Shown here: positions 49,574 to 57,078 of the stretch, in pieces
Layout of the letters: the number at the start of each line of letters is the position of its first letter
Numbering within the stretch: the first letter of the stretch is position 1
Source: Candidatus Obscuribacter sp.
GTDB lineage: Bacteria; Cyanobacteriota; Vampirovibrionia; Obscuribacterales; Obscuribacteraceae
DNA: 64,000 bases
Assembly (NCBI GenBank): GCA_016712465.1
Contig: JADJQZ010000001.1
Coordinates: 992,001 to 1,056,000, forward strand
Direction of reading: 5' to 3'
Notes under the pieces: generated by a model
What the model saw: the letters and a program-made list of their open reading frames with translations, nothing else
What the model was told of the DNA's origin: nothing
The model's database searches: none
Program-made: the position numbers and the translations under genes

Positions 49574-49678
49574 CAACCAAAAAGATTGCCGGTTTCCTGA
49601 GTCATCCTCACGAAGGCAACAAAATTTACATACCGTCCAACGGATCTATTCCTGCGCAGAGTGGCATATTGAAGTAAC
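49574..49678 (+). pseudogene. Orphan C-terminal fragment, probably of an RHS toxin
   Basis: From the element boundary the plus strand is open as PTKKIAGFLSHPHEGNKIYI then PSNGSIPAQSGILK and a stop at 49678, followed by a terminator. The upstream part is absent. Its place between an element terminus, a terminator and a small lipoprotein gene matches an RHS 3' end. The identity as RHS tip is inferred from context only. Confidence 0.4.
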
Positions 49679-49705
49679 ATTGTTGACCGAGAACAATCAA
49701 TAGTT

Positions 49706-49744
49706 AGGCTGTCCCCTTATACTTGAATCAAGGGGACAGCCTTT
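49706..49744 (+). terminator. Intrinsic terminator after the orphan fragment
   Basis: AGGCTGTCCCCTT (49706-49718) is perfectly inverted as AAGGGGACAGCCT (49730-49742), followed by TT. A 13-bp stem of this strength supports a true 3' gene end here. Confidence 0.75.
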
Positions 49745-49769
49745 AGATCTTGGCGAGCCTGGAGAACAA

Positions 49770-50243
49770 ATGAACCTTTATCTTGTTGCTGCTTTATTGT
49801 CCGCTCTGATAACTGGCTGCGGGTCGCTAGAAGGCATGCTTGGGAAGGATGGTATATTCCTGCCTTATCCAGAGTCTTTGAAATCATTTGAAAAGCCGGA
49901 CGATGATCCCACTTTGAATGCTGTTCTTAAAGATCCCAAACAGTATGATGGAAAGTTGGTCAAACTTAGAGGATACGTTCGATTTGGATTTGAAATAAAT
50001 TCGCTCTGGCGAAACAAAGAGTCTCTAAGTGCCCATGATGCCAGGTTATCGATTGGAGTTCAGCTACCCAATGCTCAATCGAGCGAACAGAACAGACTTA
50101 TTTTCGATAAGTTCAAGGCAAGTGCTGGCAAAGTTGTTGTCATCAGCGGCAAGATCCACATTAGATACATGGGCAAGGGGGAGCCTTATTGGACCGTTCT
50201 TGAAGAAATAACTTCAATTGAAGAATTTAAGCAACCAAGCTAG
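49770..50243 (+). CDS. Small lipoprotein, possibly OB-fold, candidate orphan immunity gene
   Basis: 157 residues with a lipoprotein signal (LVAALLSALITGCGS, lipobox L-I-T-G-C, Cys near residue 17). The mature part has KDPKQYDGKLVKLRGYVRFG and GKVVVISGKIHIRY, a pattern seen in OB-fold type small lipoproteins. GGAG lies before the ATG. It directly follows an RHS-like orphan tip and terminator, as the small genes at 43571 and 46137 follow RHS genes or lie beside them. Immunity function is a guess from position. Confidence 0.65.
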   Translation: MNLYLVAALLSALITGCGSLEGMLGKDGIFLPYPESLKSFEKPDDDPTLNAVLKDPKQYDGKLVKLRGYVRFGFEINSLWRNKESLSAHDARLSIGVQLPNAQSSEQNRLIFDKFKASAGKVVVISGKIHIRYMGKGEPYWTVLEEITSIEEFKQPS

Positions 50244-50344
50244 GATGTCTCTCAAGCATGACACTTAGCGACTATGTCAATCATTTGAATTCCTGCCATT
50301 TTATGGGGCTCCAAACCAATGGAGCCCCTTTCTTTGTTCACGCC

Positions 50345-50440
50345 GGCATCAGACCAAAAGACCGCCCAGAATAAACTGCGGCGGTCATTGCTATCGTCTG
50401 ACAATCCGCTTGCGAGCACTCGATGTTTCTACTCTGATAG
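50345..50440. repeat. Composite repeat, short copy 5 beside alkB
   Basis: Includes GCCGGCATCAGACCAAAAGACCGCCCAG in diverged form, the GACCGCC/GGCGGTC hairpin (50360-50366 and from 50380) and the CTATCGTCTGACAATCCGCT segment. It lies 17 bases from the alkB stop codon. The accessory island therefore ends where the alkB 3' end begins. Confidence 0.6.
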
Positions 50441-50456
50441 ATCAGTCCAAGAGCGT

Positions 50457-51119
50457 TTAGCCGGCCAGGCGAAAAGTCAAGTTGTAGCGGCAGGCACCCG
50501 TAAGGGGATGAACACCGGCTTTGAGCGGTGCTATGCCATGGTAATTCAATCTGGACACTCCGCCCCAGACTACTACATCGCCGTGCAGGAGGGCGATGCG
50601 CTTTTGCTTGTGGCTGCGCTCGCTGCCGCCGAAGAGGAAGGTGGCAGGCAGACCGAGAGAAACGGAAACAATGGGGGCTGAGAAGCAGGCTTCATTCTTG
50701 TCTTGGTGCAGGGTGAGCCTGGTTCCCGGCTTGTATTTGTTAATCAGGCAGGCGTCCGGTTTGAAGTCATTGAATCCGGCTGCCGTTGCCGCCCGATTGG
50801 CCAGTTGCTCGAAAACAGCGGGCATTTTGGGCCAAGCTCTGCCGCTAAGCGGATCTTCTCTGGTGTAACGGTAGCCGTTGGCGTCAGTCACCCAACCCAG
50901 GTTGCCGCAGTTGCTCATGGCCACTGACATAGTATGATCGCCGGGGGTGACCATTTGTCTAAATGGGGCGCTGGTTTCGGCCGTGATATCAGCAATATGT
51001 TGCAGCAATTCCTCATCAATAGAGAGTGCAAAACCTCTTAACAGCACCGCTTCTTCGCCAAGCGATTCTTTTACCGTCAGGGCGAGGAGATTTTCCGGTA
51101 GATTGTCCGAGCGTTTCAT
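50457..51119 (-). CDS. alkB: Alpha-ketoglutarate-dependent DNA repair dioxygenase AlkB
   Basis: The 220-residue protein matches E. coli AlkB in length and order. Iron ligands are His138 and Asp140 (LHQDKNE) and His194 (YHGIAPL). Oxoglutarate is bound by Arg211 and Arg217 in RYNLTFR, with NKYKPG as the companion motif. It oxidatively removes 1-methyladenine and 3-methylcytosine from DNA and RNA. The gene overlaps the upstream ada-like gene by four bases (ATGA), so the two are translationally coupled in one adaptive-response operon. Its 3' end has been duplicated at 16441 and, more degraded, at 11326. Confidence 0.95.
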   Translation of the reverse strand: MKRSDNLPENLLALTVKESLGEEAVLLRGFALSIDEELLQHIADITAETSAPFRQMVTPGDHTMSVAMSNCGNLGWVTDANGYRYTREDPLSGRAWPKMPAVFEQLANRAATAAGFNDFKPDACLINKYKPGTRLTLHQDKNEACFSAPIVSVSLGLPATFLFGGSERSHKQKRIALLHGDVVVWGGVSRLNYHGIAPLKAGVHPLTGACRYNLTFRLAG

Positions 51120-52009
51120 GGCGACTCTCTATCCAGAAGGGCTTGTTTGCGCGCCAGACCCCAGCGGTAGCCTGAGAGACTGCCGTCTTGCCGAATTACC
51201 CGGTGGCAGGGAATCACTACCGCCAGTTTGTTGGCGGCACAGGCAGAAGCAACGGCGCGCACCGCCTGTGGTGCACCAATGGCGGCCGCGATGTCGCTAT
51301 AGGTAACGGTTTGGCCGGCTGGAACTTTTTGCAGAGCCTGCCAGACTCTCTGCTGAAAGACCGTGCCCTGTATATCCAGTGGCAACTTGAGGGCTTTCTC
51401 CGGATCGGCCGGTGCTTCCACGAAAGCAATTACCGCCGCCACGACTTTTTCAAAATTGCTGTCGCCGCCAATTAAGGTGGCGTTCTTAAAGCGTTCTTGC
51501 AAATCGGCAAGCAGCGCTTCCGCATCGTCACCCATGAAAATGGCGCAGATGCCGCGCTCGCTGCGAGCTACCAGAATTTCACCGAGAGAGAATTTGCCCA
51601 GAGCAAAATAGATGGTACTGTCTTTGCCGCCATTTCTATAATTTTGGGGTTTCATACCGAGGGTCTGGTCGGCTTCTTCGTAGAAGCGACCGCTGCTGGA
51701 ATAGCCGGCCTGGTAAAGGGCCTCGGTGATGGAACCAGCTTCCGTGAGGGAGGCTTGCACCAACTTGCGGCGATGAGCCTGTCCATAGGCCTTTGGCGTC
51801 AGCCCTGTTACTTGCTTAAAAAGTCTGTGCAAGTGATATTGACTCAGTCCGGCTTCTCTAGCCAGTTCTTGCAAGGGCGGTAACTGACTGGAATTTTCAA
51901 TGAGGCGGCAGACTGCTTCAATTTTTTCTACATGGTCGGTTTTGATTTGCGCTTTTGGCAATTGGTGCAATTTCCCCGAAAAGTTTTTCTTGACCTCTGT
52001 TCTTTCCAT
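51116..52009 (-). CDS. ada: Ada-like regulator / methylated-DNA-[protein]-cysteine methyltransferase
   Basis: 297 residues. An AraC-type helix-turn-helix domain (about residues 30-125, LQELAREAGLSQYHLHRLFK and GYSSSGRFYEEADQTLGMKP) is fused to an O6-alkylguanine-DNA methyltransferase domain (about 130-295). The latter has PAGQTVTYSDIAAAIGAPQA and the acceptor Cys268 in IPCHRV. The N-terminal methylphosphotriester domain of E. coli Ada, with its zinc cysteines, is lacking. Activation would thus have to rely on the C-terminal cysteine or be absent. It repairs O6-methylguanine by irreversible self-alkylation. It is the first gene of an operon with alkB. Confidence 0.93.
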   Translation of the reverse strand: MERTEVKKNFSGKLHQLPKAQIKTDHVEKIEAVCRLIENSSQLPPLQELAREAGLSQYHLHRLFKQVTGLTPKAYGQAHRRKLVQASLTEAGSITEALYQAGYSSSGRFYEEADQTLGMKPQNYRNGGKDSTIYFALGKFSLGEILVARSERGICAIFMGDDAEALLADLQERFKNATLIGGDSNFEKVVAAVIAFVEAPADPEKALKLPLDIQGTVFQQRVWQALQKVPAGQTVTYSDIAAAIGAPQAVRAVASACAANKLAVVIPCHRVIRQDGSLSGYRWGLARKQALLDRESP

Positions 52010-52116
52010 GATGCCACACTCCCCTCTGCCCTGTCGTCTCTGTCTGGCGCAAGGTTAGCAAGTTTGGAGGGCGTCGACACTCCGAATCTTGCTATTGGAA
52101 GAAGTGTTCGCCTTGT

Positions 52117-54786
52117 CTAATTTTGATGGGGTTCCCTTCTCTTGAAGTTAAGCGCCACTTTCAGCTTTTCCAGGTGCTGGTTGACCGTCTTCTGCCCTTC
52201 CTGCACGGGGTGTTCGGCAAAGAAGACCTCTACTTCGGTAGCCAATTTCTCATCCACCAGGCCGGTTACACCTTCTACCAGCCTGGTGATGATCAAGCTC
52301 GGGAAGGTTTCGCGAATTTGCTTCCAGTTGTTTTTGACGAAGTTCCAGCCTACGTGCCGACCGCTCGTATTGAGCATGACGTTCCGCACTAAATATGGTG
52401 CATTTTGGCTGCGTACCGCTCCGGTTAACGTCTTTTCTAGAGTCTTTTGCAGAAGCGCGCTATCCCGGAAAAGGGCCAGGGCGTTCATAAAGCGCTCCTG
52501 TTCCTGGGGCGAACCACCATTTTTGAAGCCATCTTCAAATTCACGGTAACGCTCCTCGCCGCCGGTATGTGCCAGAATGGCTACCACGGCGCTGAGCACT
52601 TCGGCATCCAGTACACTTTCGCCGCGCTTGTGCGCTTCATAAAGTGCGGCCGCCTTCTCTTGCACATCCCTCTTATCTCCCAGTGTGCCCAAAGCTGTCA
52701 GAGCCAGTCCCCGCAATTGCTTTATTTGTTCACTTTCCCCCTCACAGGCAGTGTAGCCGAGGCAAGCGAAGGTCGGTGTCAAAAGCTCGGTTGTAAGGGT
52801 CGCCATTTGGTTTTCGCGCTCGGGAAAGACGCGGTCGATGTAACTGAGGGCTGAGATGATTATGCTCCAGACATTTTTGTCGGACTCCAGTTGGAAGAGT
52901 TTGATGAAGTTGAGGAAGCGGTTCAACGGCACGGTGCCGTTTACAGTCAGGGCAAACATATCGTTGACTAGATTGAAGCGCTCCAGGGCTGATAGCGTAA
53001 GGCTTGCCCGCCCGGACACTTCAGCGGAGCCGCCGTGCTTGATTTCTACTTCTGTTTTGAAGGAGGCGGTGATGGCTTGCTCTAGTTTCTCAAGCAGGGC
53101 GGCTTCATAATTGACTCGATAGAAACCATGACCGCCGGCATTGACCAGTACTGACTCTATGGGACCGTCAAAAAGTATGGTTTCTTCTTTGTCTGAGAGA
53201 AGATGGCGCTTTTCTGTGATACCGGTAGCGGTGCTGACTCTCAGTTTGAGCGGCACCTGAAAGCAGGTGTTGTCGCTTGCATTGGCGTCGTTCAAGTAGA
53301 AGAAGCGTTTCTGGCTCAGTTGCAAGCCTTTCTTGTCGGCAGTGAGCGAGACATCAATTAGAGGATAGCCTTCCTGAAAGATCCAGGAATCCATTATTTC
53401 CTGCACCGGCTCTTCCGTGCTCTGCGCCAGTGCCAGCCAGAGATCGTGGGTTTCGGTGTTGCCGAACTTATGCTTTCTCAGATAGCCGTTTACGCCATCT
53501 TTGAATTTATCCGCCCCCACATATTGCTCCAGCATCCGTAGCACCGAAGCGCCTTTCTCGTAGGTGAGTACGTCGAACATACCGTTTGCTTCTTCCGGTT
53601 TGATGACGGGATATTCAATTTTGCGGGTGGCGGTCAAACCGTCGGTGGCAAAGGCGGCGGCTCTGGATACGCCGAAAGTCTCCCAGCGCCGCCACTGGGG
53701 GCGAAAGTTGTCCACGGCTACCAACTGCATAAAGGTGGCAAAGGCTTCATTTAACCAGATGCCGTTCCACCATTTCATAGTGGTCAGGTTGCCGAACCAC
53801 ATATGCGCCAGTTCATGAGCTACCACATCGGCAACTCGTTCCAGTTCGGCGTGGGAAGCTTTGGCCGGGTCTATGAGGAGGGCGTTTTCCCGGTAGATGA
53901 CGGCGCCCAGATTTTCCATGGCACCGAAGGCAAAGTCGGGCACGGCGATCATGTCCATTTTTTCGCCCGGGTAGCTGATGCCGTAATAACGATTGAAAAA
54001 TGCCAGGGCGGAAGCCCCGATTTCAAGTGCGAACTCAGTCAGGTTGCCCTTACCCAGTGGAGCATAGATGCGCAGCGGCACACCGTCTACCATGACTACC
54101 CGGCTGGCATCAAAGTGTCCCACCAGAAAGGCGACAATATAGGTGGACATTTTCATGGTCTCTTTGAAAGCTACCGTCTTCCAGCCGTCTGCCTTCGTCT
54201 CTTGTTGCACCGGTGTGTTGGAGATAGCCGTCAAATCATCTTTGACTGTCAGAGTGAGGGCAAAGACGGCTTTGAATTGTGGTTCGTCAAAGCAGGGGAA
54301 GGCACGGCGGGCATCGGTGGCTTCAAACTGGGTGAGGGCAATGTAGCGTTTTTCACCGCTTGCCAGGGTCTGGGCGCTGCGGTAAAAGCCTCGCAGTTTG
54401 TCATTAATCTGACCGGAAAATTTCAAATGCAAAGTGTAGCTACCTGGGGCCACCGGCTCGGCGAATGTCAATTCGACTCGCTCCAGTTCCCCGTCAATTT
54501 GAATCTTAGTAGCGCGCAGCTCAGTATGTTCAGCCGCACTCTTCTTGAGCGCGGCGCTGTCGACGACCAGTTCGGCGGCGTTCAGGATGAGAGACTTTTG
54601 CTCGGCTTTGACAACCAGCGCAATTGTCACCTCTCCTGTGAATTTAAAGCTGTCCGTAGCCAGGTTCGGCTTCAGGTGTATATCGTAGCGTTCCGGATAG
54701 ACCGCCTCGGTGAGGCGATAGCGCGGGTCTCTAGCGGCGTCTTCTTTGTCCATGGTGCGACAGTTGGCATGAGCTTGCAGGTCCAT
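52117..54786 (-). CDS. pepN: Aminopeptidase N family metallopeptidase (M1)
   Basis: 889 residues with the M1 architecture. The N-terminal beta saddle (about 25-210) is followed by the catalytic domain with the GAMEN exopeptidase motif (Gly288-Asn292). The zinc site is His324-Glu325-x-x-His328 plus Glu347 (HELAHMWFGN ... LNEAF). A middle beta domain and a helical ERAP1_C-like C-terminal domain follow. It removes N-terminal residues from peptides in the cytosol, and no signal peptide is visible. A shorter start at the internal Met12 (MDKEDAARDP) is possible, since the first eleven residues are not conserved in style. Confidence 0.93.
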   Translation of the reverse strand: MDLQAHANCRTMDKEDAARDPRYRLTEAVYPERYDIHLKPNLATDSFKFTGEVTIALVVKAEQKSLILNAAELVVDSAALKKSAAEHTELRATKIQIDGELERVELTFAEPVAPGSYTLHLKFSGQINDKLRGFYRSAQTLASGEKRYIALTQFEATDARRAFPCFDEPQFKAVFALTLTVKDDLTAISNTPVQQETKADGWKTVAFKETMKMSTYIVAFLVGHFDASRVVMVDGVPLRIYAPLGKGNLTEFALEIGASALAFFNRYYGISYPGEKMDMIAVPDFAFGAMENLGAVIYRENALLIDPAKASHAELERVADVVAHELAHMWFGNLTTMKWWNGIWLNEAFATFMQLVAVDNFRPQWRRWETFGVSRAAAFATDGLTATRKIEYPVIKPEEANGMFDVLTYEKGASVLRMLEQYVGADKFKDGVNGYLRKHKFGNTETHDLWLALAQSTEEPVQEIMDSWIFQEGYPLIDVSLTADKKGLQLSQKRFFYLNDANASDNTCFQVPLKLRVSTATGITEKRHLLSDKEETILFDGPIESVLVNAGGHGFYRVNYEAALLEKLEQAITASFKTEVEIKHGGSAEVSGRASLTLSALERFNLVNDMFALTVNGTVPLNRFLNFIKLFQLESDKNVWSIIISALSYIDRVFPERENQMATLTTELLTPTFACLGYTACEGESEQIKQLRGLALTALGTLGDKRDVQEKAAALYEAHKRGESVLDAEVLSAVVAILAHTGGEERYREFEDGFKNGGSPQEQERFMNALALFRDSALLQKTLEKTLTGAVRSQNAPYLVRNVMLNTSGRHVGWNFVKNNWKQIRETFPSLIITRLVEGVTGLVDEKLATEVEVFFAEHPVQEGQKTVNQHLEKLKVALNFKRREPHQN

Positions 54787-54807
54787 GAGAAAGCATCCCC
54801 CTGGTAG

Positions 54808-55156
54808 TGAAAAGTGTTCCCAAAGCGAACAATGTCCGCAAGGATAACACGCAAGTCGCGCCGCCTGTCTTGAGTGTGGTTGCCGAGTGCGATAGCTGCA
54901 TTGGATGCAAAGTGCGGCTCAATTGCTGGGCTCAAGCTGCGGTAGTCGTGATGTCATAAGGTAGCCAATAGTTAAGGCAAATAATGGAGAAGCGGGGTAA
55001 CATTAGGTACCTTATTCAGGGCTGAGGCGGGGCTGAATTGCCGGAAGGCAGTTTTAGCCGTGCAACAGTGAAGGTTCGTCCCGCGGACAGCGGGCAGTGC
55101 AAATCTGTCTGTTCGTCTATAGCAGTTGCCAATCTAATTCATGAAGGAGCAAACCC
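54808..55156. other. Divergent promoter region between pepN and tkt
   Basis: About 350 bases with no credible gene. It must hold the promoters of both divergent genes. I could not point to a confident -35/-10 pair. The tkt ribosome-binding site is GAAGGAG, about ten bases before its ATG. Confidence 0.4.
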
Positions 55157-57061
55157 ATGGTGGAAGTACAGGCTCTTGCCGTCGAGAAAGTCACTGAGCT
55201 AGCCAGACAGCTCAGGGTAGACAGCATTCGTTCGACAACCGAGGCCGGCTCAGGTCATCCCACATCCAGTATGTCAGCTGCCGACTTGATGGCAGTCTTG
55301 ATGACCAAGTATCTCAGATACGATTTCGAAAGACCTGATTACGCCTACAACGACCGCCTGATTTTCTCCAAAGGGCATGCTTGCCCGCTCCTCTATTCCA
55401 TGTACAAAGCCGCCGGTGCCGTCACCGATAAAGAGCTCATGAGCCTGCGGAAAATGGGTTCTCGCCTGGAAGGACATCCCGTTCCGAAGATTATTCCCTG
55501 GGTGGATGTAGCTACCGGTTCGCTGGGTCAGGGGCTGGCTCTGGGTGTGGGTATGGCCATCAACGGCAAATTCCTCGACAAGTTAGACTACAGAGTTTGG
55601 GTGCTCCTGGGTGACAGCGAAATGGCCGAAGGTTCGGTCTGGGAAGCCCTGGCTTGTGCTTCTCACTACAAGCTGGACAACATGATCGCCATCCTCGATA
55701 TGAACCGACTGGGACAGAGGGGCGAAACCGCCCTCGGTTGGAATTCCGCTGCCTATGCTGAAAGAGCTAAAGCCTTCGGCTGTCACGTCATCGAAATCAA
55801 CGGGCACGACATCGCTCAAATCGATAACGCTTATAAAGCTGCCCTGGCTGTGACCGGTCAGCCGGTTTTGATCGTAGCCAAAACTGAAAAAGGACACGGC
55901 ATTCCCCTCACCGCCAACCAGGATAACTGGCATGGCAAGCCGCTCTCTGCCGAGCAAGCCGCCGAAGCTATCAAATTACTGGGTGGCACCTCCGACATTT
56001 CCGTGAAAGTGGCCATGCCGCCGGAAATGCCGAGCAAGCCGCAATTGAGTGCCGGAATTACCGGCTCCGGCAAGTTCATCGTGCCCAGCTATAGCGGCCC
56101 GGCTGCTACACGCGAGGCCTACGGCGACGCCCTCAAGGCTCTCGGAACCGCCTACAGCGATGTAGTGGTGGTTGACGCGGAAGTATCCAATTCCACCTAC
56201 TCCGAGAAGTTTGCCAAAGCCTTCCTCGATCGCTATTTCGAAATGTACATTGCCGAGCAACTGATGGTCGGTGTCGGTTTGGGTCTGGGCACCAGAGGGA
56301 AGAAAGCCTTTGCCTCCACCTTTGCCGCTTTCCTTTCAAGAGCCTATGACTTCATCCGCATGGGTGCCATCAGCCGCGGTACCATCAAACTTTGTGGTTC
56401 CCATGCCGGTTGTTCCATCGGCGCCGATGGTCCTTCCCAGATGGCTCTGGAAGATATTGCCATGATGCGAGCCGTACATGGCTCCACCGTGCTTTATCCT
56501 TCCGATGCTGTTTCGGCTGCCCACCTGGTAGAAAAAATGTACGCTCTGGACGGCATTTCGTACATGCGTACCACCAGAGAGAAAACCAAGATCCTCTACA
56601 AAGATACTGATGAGTTCCCCATCGGCGGTTCCAAGGTGCTCTATTCCAGCAAAGATGATGTTTGCACCCTGATTGGTGCCGGTATCACCTTGCATGAGTG
56701 CGTTAAAGCTTACGAAGAGCTGAAGTCGCAGGGTATTCAGGTGCGGGTAATCGACCTCTATAGCGTCAAGCCCATCGATGTGAAAACCCTTGAGGCGGCC
56801 GCCAGAGAAACCGGCACCCTGGTCGTGGTGGAAGATCACTGGCCGGAAGGCGGTCTCGGGGACGCCGTACTGGAAGCCTTCTCCATCAAGGCACCGCCTG
56901 CTCGCGGCGCTAAACTGGTCGGAAAAGACAAGGTCGTACCCAAGGTTGTGAAAATCGCCGTGCGTGAAATGCCCGGCTCGGCTTCACCCCATGAACTGAT
57001 GGATGCCGCCGGTATCTCTTCACCCCACATTGTGGCTACGGTGAAGGGGCTCATAGACTAG
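55157..57061 (+). CDS. tkt: Transketolase
   Basis: 634 residues. The N-terminal thiamine-diphosphate domain has STTEAGSGHPTSSMSAADLM, the SLGQGLALGVGMAINGK stretch and the GDSEMAEGSVWEA metal/diphosphate motif. The Pyr domain has the catalytic Glu in MYIAEQLMVGVGLGL. A C-terminal transketolase domain follows (SVKPIDVKTLEAAARETGTL, VVVEDHWPEGGLGDA). It transfers two-carbon ketol units in the non-oxidative pentose phosphate pathway. The sequence is of the shorter, animal/archaeal-like type rather than the E. coli TktA type. A strong GAAGGAG site precedes the ATG. Confidence 0.94.
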   Translation: MVEVQALAVEKVTELARQLRVDSIRSTTEAGSGHPTSSMSAADLMAVLMTKYLRYDFERPDYAYNDRLIFSKGHACPLLYSMYKAAGAVTDKELMSLRKMGSRLEGHPVPKIIPWVDVATGSLGQGLALGVGMAINGKFLDKLDYRVWVLLGDSEMAEGSVWEALACASHYKLDNMIAILDMNRLGQRGETALGWNSAAYAERAKAFGCHVIEINGHDIAQIDNAYKAALAVTGQPVLIVAKTEKGHGIPLTANQDNWHGKPLSAEQAAEAIKLLGGTSDISVKVAMPPEMPSKPQLSAGITGSGKFIVPSYSGPAATREAYGDALKALGTAYSDVVVVDAEVSNSTYSEKFAKAFLDRYFEMYIAEQLMVGVGLGLGTRGKKAFASTFAAFLSRAYDFIRMGAISRGTIKLCGSHAGCSIGADGPSQMALEDIAMMRAVHGSTVLYPSDAVSAAHLVEKMYALDGISYMRTTREKTKILYKDTDEFPIGGSKVLYSSKDDVCTLIGAGITLHECVKAYEELKSQGIQVRVIDLYSVKPIDVKTLEAAARETGTLVVVEDHWPEGGLGDAVLEAFSIKAPPARGAKLVGKDKVVPKVVKIAVREMPGSASPHELMDAAGISSPHIVATVKGLID

Positions 57062-57078
57062 TATTCCATTTATTAGTC

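Noticed and set aside
53803..54807. Long plus-strand open frame opposite aminopeptidase N
   Set aside because: It is antisense to the conserved M1 coding sequence, has no recognisable motifs or ribosome-binding site, and results from the codon composition of the real gene.
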